A stretch of 64,000 nucleotides of DNA. It comes from Myrica gale. Its lineage: Eukaryota; Streptophyta; Magnoliopsida; Fagales; Myricaceae. Position 1 is the first letter of the stretch, and every line of letters begins with the position of its first letter. This document shows, piece after piece, positions 17,668 through 28,398 of the stretch. Where the stretch lies: the NCBI GenBank assembly GCA_963930655.1, contig OZ005606.1, positions 14,734,001-14,798,000 of the forward strand, written 5' to 3'. The notes below the pieces were generated by a model. The model saw only the letters and a list, made by a program, of their open reading frames with translations. It made no database searches and was not told where the DNA came from. Made by a program: the position numbers and the translations under genes.

Positions 17668-19350
17668 TGTGAGTCTAAATAACAACCAAAGAGTGGGGGT
17701 GAATTGGGTTTTTAATAAAGCTTATCACTTTTTCTATTAAAACACAGATCTGAAAACTACCCCTCTTTAACAAATAAGAATGTTGATCTAAAAGTGTCTA
17801 ATGCTATGCCAAATATAAGCAATGAATGGTAAAATATAAATCTCCACAAGTATGAATAAGTACTAAAATGTATGAGAGATAGAGTTAGAGAGGTGACATC
17901 GTATTTTAGGTGGTTCGGCCAATACTTGCCTACGTTCACCCCCAAGGCAATTGACTTTCTTGGGCTTCCTCCACTATTCTTCAAATAGCGAATACACCTT
18001 AGCTTCCAGTGTGCTAAGGAACCTTTACAAAGTGTTTTTCGAGCTTACACTTCAACTCTCACAATTCCTCACAACCTAGAGGATTTCTTCTACTCTCATA
18101 AGTAGGACCAAATGTTTTCCCAACACTCAAAAGTTTACAATGGATGGTTACAATGAAGTCTCTTTAAACCGAATGAGCAAATGAGGCACAAAATGTGGAA
18201 TGACTCTCTAAGCCAAATAAGCAAGTGGAAAGCTCAATAGAGTGCAAGAAGACAAGATTCTAAAAGGAAATCTAGAGTTTGGAATATGTGTGCACAAGTC
18301 TTTTTGGTAGATACGATTTTCCCTCTTCTTCAAAGCACTTTCTCTCTCTAGAAGTTAGGGCAATGAGTGATTGCAAGTGTGTTGTCCCTTCATCACGAAA
18401 TCTCTCTCTCTTTCGAGGCTATGTCGCCAATGATGAACAATAGAGGAAGATTGAAAAATGGGAGCTTTGATCTTGGAAGAATCAGCAAATGGAAACTTTG
18501 GATCTTGGCTTTTTCTCTCTCTAGATATTGCGATTTTGATCGAGCTTATTCTTTCTCTCACTATCTTGTTCTTCTTATAGCTCTTAGGTCTACAACGGTC
18601 ATTAAGGGTCTTCTTGTAAAGTTAGAGAGCCGTTGGAGGGGTTTAGAAGACATTTGAACCATTTTGAAAAGAGCTGGCGTCGTTTCTAGGATATCTGCAA
18701 AATAGCACAATGTGTCGGCACATTGATTGTATGTGCGGACACATTAAACTTAGTCTGGAAATAGAATCTCGAGTGTTAGTTCAATGTGTCGACACTATGG
18801 TCCAATATGTAGACACTTTCAATACTTAGACAAAAAATCACGTTGAATGTCTTGAAATGAAAACTTTTGGGTGTTAGTTCAATGTGTCGACACTATGGTC
18901 CAATGTGTCGACAATTCCAACAATTAGTCAAAAAATCATTTTGAATTGCTTGACATGTAAACTCTCAGGTGTTAGTTCAATGTGTCGACACTATGGTCCA
19001 ATGTGTCGACACTTCCAATACTTAGTTATAAAAAATAGTTCTTTAACAACAACAACTCCAATTCAATAATTCTCAAAAACACTTGCAATATAAAAGATGA
19101 TCAAGTATGCTTAGAGAGATTTTAGAATAAGGAATCCTTGATACATGAAAAATGTAATGATCTTATCAACTTGTGTAATGGTGTTCAAGTGCACTTAGAA
19201 ATATTTTAGTGAGTGAAACCTCAATCTTTTTGAAATACAAATTAGAAATTGTGGATTGACAATGTAAAATCTAAAAGTCTTTGAAACTTAGAATATTTTG
19301 TTATCATCAAAATCAAATATGAATTGTTGCAAAACAACCTTGGGCTAACA
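17668..19350 (-). mobile_element. Sirevirus-type solo LTR (1683 bp), minus orientation
   Basis: Starts TGTGAGTCTAAATAAC and ends CCTTGGGCTAACA (sense: TGTTAGCCCAAGG to TTATTTAGACTCACA), with the perfect duplication GTTAG at 17663-17667 and 19351-19355. It matches the 3' LTR at 26538-27810 in reverse. The copy is well preserved and younger than the gypsy LTR it interrupts. Confidence 0.88.
18705..19020 (-). repeat. Tandem repeat with paired GTGTCGACAC palindromes in the Sirevirus LTR
   Basis: About four units, each with a phrase like CTCAGGTGTTAGTTCAATG followed by GTGTCGACAC, TATGGTCCAAT and a second GTGTCGACAC. The last units keep the palindrome perfectly; the first are diverged. Confidence 0.85.
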
Positions 19351-19645
19351 GTTAGTATTGGCCGATTATGTTGTTGCATGTCCTTAAATTGAACTCTTGA
19401 AGATGGTTTGTGTTTGCTGATGAAAAATGTGAGATTTTAGATGATGTAGGGTTTCGGTCAGTGGCTTTACTTAGGGAGCAAATGTATTTAGAAATGGACT
19501 AACATGCATGTAGGTGAATGGTATGAAATTGGAAGAACTTAGCAATACATGTTAGCCGATTGTCATGATTCTAATTTGCTTATTGAGGTATAGCATGTCT
19601 CTTGATGTTGGTTGATGATTGAGTGTATTACAAGTCGGTTTTATA

Positions 19646-20050
19646 CGATAGAACAGTGAGCTATCAATCGGCATGTTGGTTGTGACCTTGCTATGATCTA
19701 GCCACGGGTTGGACTACATGGGAGTTTGAATATAGTTTTCTTGGGGATTCGAACATGCATATAAAGTCTTGTGGATTTGATGTTGGCCGAGTGAATTAAG
19801 CTATAAACCATGTTCATATTGTTGGAATAAGGATCTGTTAGTGGTCTGTTAAGGTACCATCACGTTCAACCAGCGTTCGATACACGCTCGAGCGTCCATG
19901 GAAAAATATCAGACACACTCGTACCGCTCGACCAGCGCTCGAGCGGTCTTGGAGGATTTTATACAGAGTCATCATGCTCGACAACAGCTCGAGCGAGGCT
20001 AGGACAGAAGCTTTGCGCTTGACCGACGCTCGAGCGAAACCCGACGAATT
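19646..20050 (+). repeat. CGCTCGAGCG palindrome cluster in the Tekay-type LTR
   Basis: Perfect palindromes ACGCTCGAGCGT (19884-19895), CGCTCGAGCG (19936-19945) and CGCTCGAGCG (20027-20036), plus half-sites such as GCTCGACCAGC. Much of this block is copied at 24499-24880. Confidence 0.8.
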
Positions 20051-20919
20051 TCAGAAAATGCTGAATCTTTGGAGTTTCCTATTGAAGACTTGTGAAACCC
20101 CTATTATCGAGGCTGGCCGACCAAAACCGAGTTAAAGAGTTTATTGAGGTTAAATTGGTGGGATTTGATAGCCATTAGTCAATGCATAGTATGATAAAAA
20201 AGGGTGGAACAAGGGGATAGAAATTAGACCTAGATAAGTTGCTGTTTTGACTTGAAATACTTAGTATGAAATGTTGTTGCTGAATTTCACGGATAGGCTT
20301 TGGAATCAAAGCTGATGATGGGAAGAATCAATGTACTAAGTGAATACAAGTTGGTCATATGGTAGTTTAAATCAGCAACCTTATTGGAGTTGTTTGGTGC
20401 ATGTGTTATTGTTTTCAAATTGTTTTATGCAAACTAGTAAAAGAAGTCTTTTGTAAGTAAATCATATTTTCAAAGATATGACTTGGAAAACCGAAAACGT
20501 TTATAAGCATTTTTGTATGTCTATTTGATTAGTTCCATAAGCGTCTAAGTGACGTATGTAACTCGCTTGTACGCGAAGGCTCACATCAAAACTCAAGAAA
20601 ACCGAGGTAAGTGGATGTAAGTGAAAACTTATTTTTTTATGAAAACTGGAATAATACACATCATATTTTCTTATGATCAAGCATAACATGTTATTTTTAT
20701 CAAGCATAACATGTTGTTTATAACCAAGCATGACAGGATATTTCTCATTAGGCATGACATAACATACGCATTTGAATAAAAGCATGAAAGAAGTTTTTGC
20801 GCAAATGAAAGTATGAAAGTTTATGACAAGTTAAGTTAAGGGATTTGGTCAGTACCGCACCAAGTTAAGGAGGTACATCCATACTGAAGGACGTTTACGT
20901 GAAGGTTCGGTAAGTCCAT

Positions 20920-23815
20920 TGTCACGCCCCGAACGCTAGCCCGAAGGGGGTTAATGACAGCCGCGAACATCCACTCAATGAATGTTCCAGCGTTTCTCTT
21001 AATCATGCAGCGGATTTTTTTTTTATACAAATACATAAAACACCTACAACTGAGAGAGATGGGCCAAAGAGATTTACATAAACTTCAACTTACACAATTG
21101 ACTACAACGGCAATAGTGAAAGCATCCAAATTACATGTCATGTCTGCATGACTGAAGTACAAGTCCTAAGGGATTCCAACAAAACCTTTATATGGACCTA
21201 CTCATAACATATAAGTAATACATCTTGAATCCTTATACACATAACATAGACATTCACAGGATGCCTGATAGTACTTCCTATGAACTCTTCAACTTCTGAT
21301 TCTGATAACCACGACTAAGATACTAGACATCAAAAACCTTGAACTCTAATAGTCCGAATAACCCATGACCACCACACGACGGAGGCTCATGATGACTCTT
21401 CAAAATTACATCTAACCTTTAATGAACAACAAAGAGGGATGAGGACGTTCCCATCGGTCCCTCTTCTAGATTTTCCCACCTGAATTGTTATCTGGAATGA
21501 TACAATTTAAAACATCTGTGAGTCGAAAGACTCAGTAAGGAATTATAATTAAAACATGAACTTGAAATCATGGTTTGGAAATATGAACTTGAAATCGTAC
21601 ACTTGCTTTTAAACTTGAAATCGTCATGAACTCGATATCATAATGAACTTAAAAATCATAAGCATGCACTTGACTTAAAATCATAAGCATGCGCTTAAAC
21701 TTGAAATAATTACAAACTTGAACATAATGTAATTCAAGTACAACTTGAAATATCACGAGCTTTAACTTGAAATAATCATAACTTGAACTTATCATGTATA
21801 CATATGTAATTCATGCATGATCATGAATCGTGATGCACGTGTATGCCTCATGATTGCATATGCACATGCACTTGCTCTTGAAAACATCTCTTATACTTAT
21901 AAAGCTCTTTCTTTTGGAAAATCTTTTCCATTCTTATCCTATGGGCTACTTGAGCTCCATTTACCCCTGGCATCAGGGTTGTGCGTTCCCGTTGGAACTG
22001 TCCCCTATTTCCCTTGGGGACCTTACATATGGTCGAACTAGCACACCTTCTCAATGTCCTTCAGTGGCTAGACACGACTCTTGGAGGTTCACACCTTCTT
22101 GCAAGCATCCTTCAGTGTGATTGCACATACCTCCCGGACTACCCATCCTTCTTGCAAGCATCCTTCGGTATGGGTGTCCTAGGTGACATCCACCCTTCAC
22201 GTAAACGTCCTTCAGTATGGATGCACCTTCTTGACTTGGTACGGTACCGACCGACTTGGGTTCGTTAATTAACTTGTCATAAAACTTGTCATAAGTAGCA
22301 TAAAAATGGTACTTTCATTTGCATAAAATGTCTCATTTCTCATGAGGAAAATGAATGCAAATGATCATGATGCATTCATGTCGTGCTTGGTAATGTCATG
22401 CTTGATATATCATACTTGATATGCTTATTCATAAATATTCTTCATGCAGTGTATCATTCCAGTTTGTAAAGATTTTCACTTACAAACGTAAGCTCCTCTT
22501 ACTTCGCTTGCTTGTGGGTTGAATGCCCCTTTACCTACAATTGGATCATACCATTGTTATTCATAGGTTTACTAGACGTATAGAGTAATCAATCAATTAC
22601 TCACGCTTCATCATACAAAATCGTCCTTATTCCTCATTCAATATCTCATACTTCGTCATACACATACTTCGTCGTACAAAATCATCCAACACCCACGAAA
22701 TTTTGCCCCAAGTGCCCTCCTCATATAACCTCATATACAAGACGTAAACTTTACACATACAACTCAAAACTTCCAACCAAAAACAATGATTTCATCACTA
22801 GAACAAAGGTTATTGCATCTATTTCACTCCCTTTGGTCTTTTATCAAACACCTAGTATGCAAGTTGGTTTCTCTTGGGTTTATAAATTCCCAGATCTAAC
22901 CACATTCTCCATGGCTTTGTGCACAATCCATACAACTTTCTAAAACTCACTAGATCTACATTTTCTTCAAAGAAAACACATGAATCTCAAGGAGAAATCT
23001 AACAACACACAACCATCACAACAACCATTCAAAGGAAAAAGAGAACATAGGTGAAAATGGGTATGGCTTGGCCGGCCATAACCACTCACCTCCTTCTCTC
23101 TCTCTTTCTTTCTCTTCTTCCTTTCTTCTTCTTCTTTTCTCCTTCTTCTTCTTCTTTCTTTCTTCTCTTCTCTTCTCTTCTCTTCTTCGGTGGGAGCTAG
23201 GGCAAAATGACTTTTCGATTTGGGGGTGGGCTGCTTATACATAAAGGGGCTTGGGGAAAAGACAAGGCTGCCCTCCCTTATTTCCCCCTTTTTCACATGA
23301 ATTTCACCTCACGTATTTTCAATCCGTAAAATTTCGGAATGTAGTTATATGTGTCGACACTATCACTCAAGGTGTCGACACTTACAACACATTTAGTAAG
23401 ATGTGTCGACACCATCACTCATGGTGTCGACACTTCCAACACTTAGCCAAAGTGGGAAAAATGTAAACTCTCGGGTTTCAGTTAGATGTGTCGACACCAT
23501 CACTCAAGGTGTCGACACTTCCATCACTTGGTCAAAATCCACGGGAGTTCTGGAAAAAGGCGAACTCTCGGGTATCGGTCTAATGTGTCGACACTATGAC
23601 CCAAGGTGTCGACACTTACAACACTTAGTCAAAATTCACTTTGGGCTCCAGAAAAAGGTAAACTTTCGGGTGTTACTCTAATGTGTCGACACTATGCTCC
23701 AATGTGTCGACACTTACCTCAAAAATCACAAATTTAATCATACATACACTTGCAATAATACGTACTTAAGAGGTCATAAGCAATAACTTGACAGACCAAA
23801 AATCGGGGTCTCACA
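20920..23815 (-). mobile_element. Tekay-type solo LTR (2896 bp), minus orientation, nested
   Basis: Starts TGTCACGCCCCGAACGC and ends ATCGGGGTCTCACA, the complement of the TGTGAGACCCC...GGGGCGTGACA ends of its relatives. The perfect duplication TCCAT flanks it (20915-20919, 23816-23820), and the host LTR reads on across the site (GTCCATGAGGTCTGTGC). Inside are repeated CTTCAGT/GCATCC units near 22050-22230 and the palindrome array at 23345-23720. No coding region. Confidence 0.88.
23345..23720 (-). repeat. Five-unit GTGTCGACAC array in a gypsy solo LTR
   Basis: Five units of roughly 65-110 bp, each with two GTGTCGACAC palindromes about 20 bp apart and a following phrase such as AAACTCTCGGGTGTTA. 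The unit closely resembles the one in the Sirevirus LTR at 18705-19020, although the LTRs belong to different superfamilies. Confidence 0.88.
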
Positions 23816-24326
23816 TCCATGAGGTCTGTGCAACCACACTGAAGGACGATTGAGAGAGGGTGTGGACCTCCAAGGGTCGTGTCTAGCCATCAGGCCTGGG
23901 GCCACTTCAAGGGCTACCTCGACCAAATGTCATGTCTCCAAAGGAAAAAGGGGGACGGTTCCAATGGGAACGCACACCCCTGACTTCAGGGGTTAAATGG
24001 AGCGTATGTAGCCCACAAGATAAGAAATGAATTCTTTCAAGGACCAAGTGTCATTTTAAGTACAAGAACATGTTTTCAAGAGCAAGAGCATGTGCATATG
24101 CAAACATGAAGCATGCATGCACATCAAGTTTCACAATAATTCATGATTTTCATGTTCAAGTCAAAAGCTCATATTTACAAATTTACATTTTCCCTTACTA
24201 AGTCTTTTGACTTATAGTTTTCAAAATGTATCATTCCAGATGTTTCAGGTGAAAGCAGTCATGAGGATTATTTTTCTTGAGAGGGAAGACTTCTATGTAT
24301 TTTGGTGTTGGTGACTATTGTCCGAT

Positions 24327-25044
24327 GCGGTCTGTCACTTAGGAAATGTCTAGTTTCTGTGTTATGTATCTAAGATGTTACTCTTCTTTTGAGGTCATTT
24401 ATGTAAGTAAAGTTATGAAGAATTCCTTTGGCCCGTCTCTCTCAGTTATAATTCTGCTGTTAAGTTTGATTAAGCTCGCTGGAGCATTCTCTCGAGATAG
24501 GATAGAACAGTAATCTATCAATCAGCATGTTGGTTGTGACCTTGCTGTGATCTAGCCACGGGTTGGACTAAATGGGAGTTTGAATATAGTTTTCTTGGAG
24601 ATTCAAACATGCATATAAATTCTTGTGGATTAATGTTGGCCGAGTGAATTAAGCTAGAAACCATGTTCATATTGTTGAAATAAAGATATGTTAGTGGTCT
24701 GTTAAGGTACCATCACGTTCAACCAGCGTTCGACACACGCTCGAGCGTCCTTGGAAAAATATCAGACAGACTTGTACCGCTCGACCAGCGCTCAACCAGT
24801 GCTCGAGCGGTCTTGGAGAATTTTATACAGAGTCATCACACTCGACAACCGCTCGACAACAGCTCGAGCTCGAGCGGTCTCTCACTTAGTAAATGTCTAG
24901 TTTCTGTATTATGTATCTAAGATGTTACTCTTCTTTTGAGGTCATTTACGTGAGTAAAGTTATGAAGAATCCTTTGGCCCGTCTCTCTCAATTATAATTT
25001 CGCTGTTAAGTTTGATTAAGCTCGCTGGAGCATTCTCTCGAGAT
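24327..25044 (+). repeat. Internal duplication near the end of the Tekay-type solo LTR
   Basis: Block A (24327-24498) recurs as A' (24874-25044). Between them lies a copy of the LTR's own middle part (24499-24880, source about 19646-19997), including the CTCGAG palindromes. The order A-B-A' suggests a template jump or an unequal exchange between LTR copies. Confidence 0.8.
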
Positions 25045-25097
25045 TGCTCGCGGCTGTCATTGGCCCTTCGGGATAGCGTTTGGGGTGTGACACATGG

Positions 25098-25912
25098 TTT
25101 GCAATATTATCTTACTAAGTACTGGCAAATTTGAGTACATCACCATCTTAGAACTATTTGTTGTGTACTGTCTGATCACCCGAAACCATATGAATCTTGG
25201 TCATTTGATGATTAATCATATGAAAGCCGCCACGGAGAAGAAGAGATAAGGGCTACACTATGGGATGTTTTTCACTCACTTGTTTCTTGCCCTTGAGATT
25301 TATATTAGTGGGGAAGTTAGAGAAAAACCCAAAGATTCTTAAGAGTATAAAAAGAAAACTCTTAGGTTGATGGGTTTTATGCAAAATGAGGATGAAGAAT
25401 GGGTGAAGAAAGGTGTGCTGACACCTCAGAAAGGTATTGAAAGCGGTTCCGAGTCTGAGGAAAAGAGTGAAGATTAGGAAGAAGCTGAAACTACTGATAG
25501 GACTCCTACAGCAACTAGAAGTCCTATGGGGGAACACACACCTATCTCGGTTTCTCCTCCCCCATTTGGATATTCCTCACACAGGGCTGCTGCTGGTAGC
25601 TCTCACCAGCCTCGATTAAATTCACCTGAAGCTTCTATTTCTGAAATAAAGCAAGAACAACAGAATTTGGGGAAGAATATGGAGGAATTGACCACTTGTA
25701 TGAAGACGGGGTTTGAAGATATTAAAAAGATACTTGGTACTTATACAAAGCATTTTGGGACTCTTGATATGGATGTAAGGCAACTTAAACTTCGAGTCCT
25801 TAACAACATCCATGTGGCTAGTGTGGTGATTAGGGAAACAATGGATACCATCAAAACCGCTACTACAGAAGTTCTTCAGGCCACCGAGATTCATCTAGAT
25901 GAAGAAGTTTAA
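25098..25912 (+). mobile_element. Sirevirus envelope-like region, right part
   Basis: Resumes after the CATGG duplication. It includes a segment with VSPPPFGYSSHRAAAG and a helical, Gln/Glu-rich stretch (IKQEQQNLGKNMEELTTC) followed by further heptad-like text, ending at 25912. A coiled-coil tail before the polypurine motifs is usual for this lineage. Fossil. Confidence 0.55.
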
Positions 25913-26049
25913 CGTTGATTATCCTACTCCTCCTCTTAGGTCTCCATAGTCTTCTTGCTTGACATGTAGCTTTCTTCATGATCTCCGGGTTGATCTTCAT
26001 AGCCTCCTACCCTTAACCTTCCCCTTATCCATTTGTTTTTTATGATGCC

Positions 26050-26062
26050 AAAGGGGGAGAAG
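26050..26062 (+). promoter_or_regulatory. Polypurine motif of the Sirevirus (internal)
   Basis: AAAGGGGGAGAAG. Sireviruses often carry additional polypurine motifs upstream of the LTR-adjacent one; a near-identical motif lies at 26524-26536. Confidence 0.6.
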
Positions 26063-26523
26063 TTTAGATGTTGCTGACTTCCTAACTCACATAGAGGACA
26101 TTCCATTTTGTACTTATCTTAGTTTGTCCTCTATTTGATTTTATGTAATTATTGTTGTTGAGACTAAAAATTTGACTTGTCCTTTTCTAATGATATCTCT
26201 GGTATTTATTTGCCTCCATTGGTCTATTTGCTTATGCTCATATATATTGCTTACAGGTAGAATTCTGAACTTTCTTGTGGTATCTATATATGAAGTCTTG
26301 TGTTCTGTTGGAATATTGGAAGTTTGGAGGAAGTTATAGAAGTTCTCTTTCATGTGTTTAAATTTTTTGGGAAACATCTATTTACAAAGGAAACTCTTGC
26401 AAAAATTTTGTAAAATCTTAGTCTTTTTTGCTAAAAAGTCATGAAAAACTCCTACTTGTTCTCAAGGGGAGCTTTTTTATTTGTTAGCAAATTATTTTTT
26501 TTAACATGGTTTTTGTCATCATC

Positions 26524-26536
26524 AAAAAGGGGGAGA
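26524..26536 (+). promoter_or_regulatory. Polypurine tract next to the Sirevirus 3' LTR
   Basis: AAAAAGGGGGAGA ends 1 bp before the 3' LTR (26538), the expected place for plus-strand priming. Confidence 0.8.
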
Positions 26537-26537
26537 T

Positions 26538-27810
26538 TATTAGCCCAAGGTTGTTTTTATAAAAAAAACTATATTTGATTATGATGAGAACAAAGTTTCT
26601 AAGTTTTGAAAACTTTAAATTTTATTTTGTCAATCCTCTATTACTATGTTGTATTTCAAAAGGATTGAATTTTGTCTCTCTAAATGTGTATAGGTAGATT
26701 TAAAACACCACTACACAAGTTAATACGATCAATTTTCCCTTTGTAAGTGTTTAAATATGTGTTGGAATGGTTTGGAAGCTTTAAAATTGTAAATATTCTC
26801 TCCAACACTTCTAGGTATCGACACATACAGGACAACTGTTGACACATTACACTTACTCCCGAGAGATGAAAACTTGGTGTCGACACATAGTAGACAAAGT
26901 GTCGACACATTGCACTTACACCCGAGACATCATTTCCAAACCAAAACAAGTGTCAACACATTGACCTTATGGTGTCGACACACTGCACTGACTCCCGAGA
27001 GCCCAACTCCAGTTCAGTTTTTGATGTGTCAACACATGCCACGGGTTTGATGAAATTTCAGAAAGTTGTCAGAACTTTCAAATCACTTCCTTAAATCGTG
27101 GGCACCTTTCCAACGGTTCTTTTCGCTAGCCTTGATGACCGTTGCAGCCAAAGGAGATTTAAATACAAGAGTCAAGAAGAAAGAGATAGAGGTTCTCCCG
27201 CATGAACACTTGCAATAATTTCTTCGACCTAACTTCTAGAGAGAGAAAGAGCTTTGAAGAAGAGAGACGACAACACCTACCAAGAAAGCTTGTTATTTTC
27301 CCTGCCACACTTCAGTTTTCTATTGTGATTTTTGTCTTCTTGCTCTCCTTTGCACTTTACACTTGTATATTCGGCTTTGAGAGCTATTCCTTGATTTTTC
27401 TTTGTACCCATTCAATTTAACCTCATGAGTGTTGGGTAAACACTGTGTCCTACTCGTGTGGGTAGAAGAAATCCCTTGGGTTTGGAATTTGTGAAGTGAG
27501 TTTAAGCGTGAGCTCGAAAAATGTTTTATAAAGGTTTCTTAGCACCCGGGAAGCTAAGGTGTACTTTGATAGATAGTGGAGGAAGCCCAAGGAAGTCAAT
27601 AGCCTTGGGGGTAAATGTAGGCAAGTGTTGGCCGAACCACCTAAAATTACGGTGTCATCTCTCTAACTCTACATCTCCTTTTATTCTCCTCATATCGTTG
27701 CTCATTGTTCTTTTGCCTTACTGTCATATTGCCTAAACTATCTTGAAGAAGTTTTAATTTTTGTTAAAACCCAATTCAACCCCCCTCTTGGGTTGCTACT
27801 TAGACTTACT
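26538..27810 (+). mobile_element. Sirevirus 3' LTR
   Basis: Starts TATTAGCCCAAGGTTG after the polypurine tract and ends GGTTGCTACTTAGACTTAC. It matches the complement of the LTR at 17668-19350, including CCCGAGAG phrases and several TGTCGACA palindromes at 26815-27040. Its ends are slightly decayed. Confidence 0.82.
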
Positions 27811-27830
27811 CTTCTTTTTCCTCTTGTTGG

Positions 27831-27890
27831 CGTAAAATTGAATTGGGTTTTAATAAAAATTGAGATCTGTAAAAATTAAAAGCAACTTGT
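27831..27890 (-). repeat. Inverted scrap of the same Sirevirus LTR end
   Basis: GAATTGGGTTTTAATAAAAATTGAGATCTG resembles the first about 60 bp of the minus-oriented LTRs (17695-17755, 575-605) and lies head-on just right of the 3' LTR. Confidence 0.5.
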
Positions 27891-28027
27891 AAATATATAT
27901 AGACTCACATTGGTAATAGACTCCATTTTAAAATCTAAAACTTTTAATTTTGAATAATCATAAAAATTTTAAAATTTTAAAAAGGTTTGACAAGATCAAA
28001 GATAAAAATTCAACTATTTTAAATGAG

Positions 28028-28389
28028 GGGATAAATACTCTTAGCCCCCCTTATCTTTGGGTCATTTACACTTTGCACCTTGATATTTTATTTTTGATAT
28101 ATTGGATCCATTATCTTTCAAATTTTTGCAATGTGGACCCCATACCCGATTTGGCCGTCTAAATTGACAGATTTCGTCAACGCATGAACCGGTCGACCGC
28201 TACAAAGGTAACGTCGAGCCGGCCGAGCACTTCATGTAGCGGTCGACCGGTGTATGTAGCGGTCGACAGGTGCATGTGTTTACGGCGTCCAAATTGCAAA
28301 AAATGTGGAAGATATTGGGTCCGATGTATCAAAAATAAAACATCGGGGTACAAAGTATAAATGACCCCAAAGATAAGTGTATTTATCCC
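28028..28389. mobile_element. Short MULE-type element with long inverted ends and 9-bp target duplication
   Basis: Ends GGGATAAATACTC and, as complement, GGGATAAATACAC continue as imperfect inverted repeats of about 120 bp (both read TCATTTACACTTTG, then TATTTTTGATA, then TTTTTGCAAT). TTAAATGAG at 28019-28027 and 28390-28398 is a perfect 9-bp duplication, typical of Mutator-like elements. The short centre is GC-rich and carries CGGTCGACCG palindromes at 28190-28199 and 28240-28249 and a near copy at 28260. No transposase; non-autonomous. Confidence 0.85.
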
Positions 28390-28398
28390 TTAAATGAG

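Larger units (their letters stand above)
16372..25092 (+). mobile_element. Tekay-type (Ty3/gypsy chromovirus) solo LTR, enlarged by nested insertions
   Basis: Starts TGTGAGACCCCGAATTTC and ends TTTGGGGTGTGACA, flanked by the perfect 5-bp duplication CATGG (16367-16371, 25093-25097). No PBS, coding region or second LTR lies between, so it is a solo LTR. It shares its start, its GAAGGAC-type repeats and its CTCGCGGCTGTCA end with the LTR at 57331-61405. It contains a Sirevirus LTR (17668-19350), an inverted relative (20920-23815) and an internal duplication (24327-25044). Without these it would be about 3.6 kb, close to the 4.1 kb of the intact relative. Confidence 0.85.
13895..27810 (+). mobile_element. 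Sirevirus (Ty1/copia) fossil, 5'-incomplete, with nested insertions
   Basis: The element runs on the plus strand: end of integrase, reverse transcriptase and RNase H (13895-15313), an envelope-like coding region (from about 15660, continuing after the insertion to 25912), two GGGGGAGA polypurine motifs, and a 3' LTR (26538-27810). The envelope-like region after pol and the repeated AAAGGGGGAGA motifs are Sirevirus hallmarks. No 5' LTR or gag is present. An 8.7-kb solo LTR sits in the envelope-like region (16372-25092). The element is broken, with roughly ten or more breaks in the parts that remain, and is at least old enough to have taken three later LTR insertions. Confidence 0.85.

Noticed and set aside
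22967-23296. Minus-strand frame rich in Glu, Lys and Arg
   Set aside because: It is the translation of a CTT/CTTT microsatellite inside a gypsy solo LTR and has no domain.
23345-23720. CRISPR-like array of regularly spaced repeats
   Set aside because: Plant sequence inside an LTR. The spacers are themselves similar, the palindromes come in pairs, and no cas gene exists. It is a tandem repeat.
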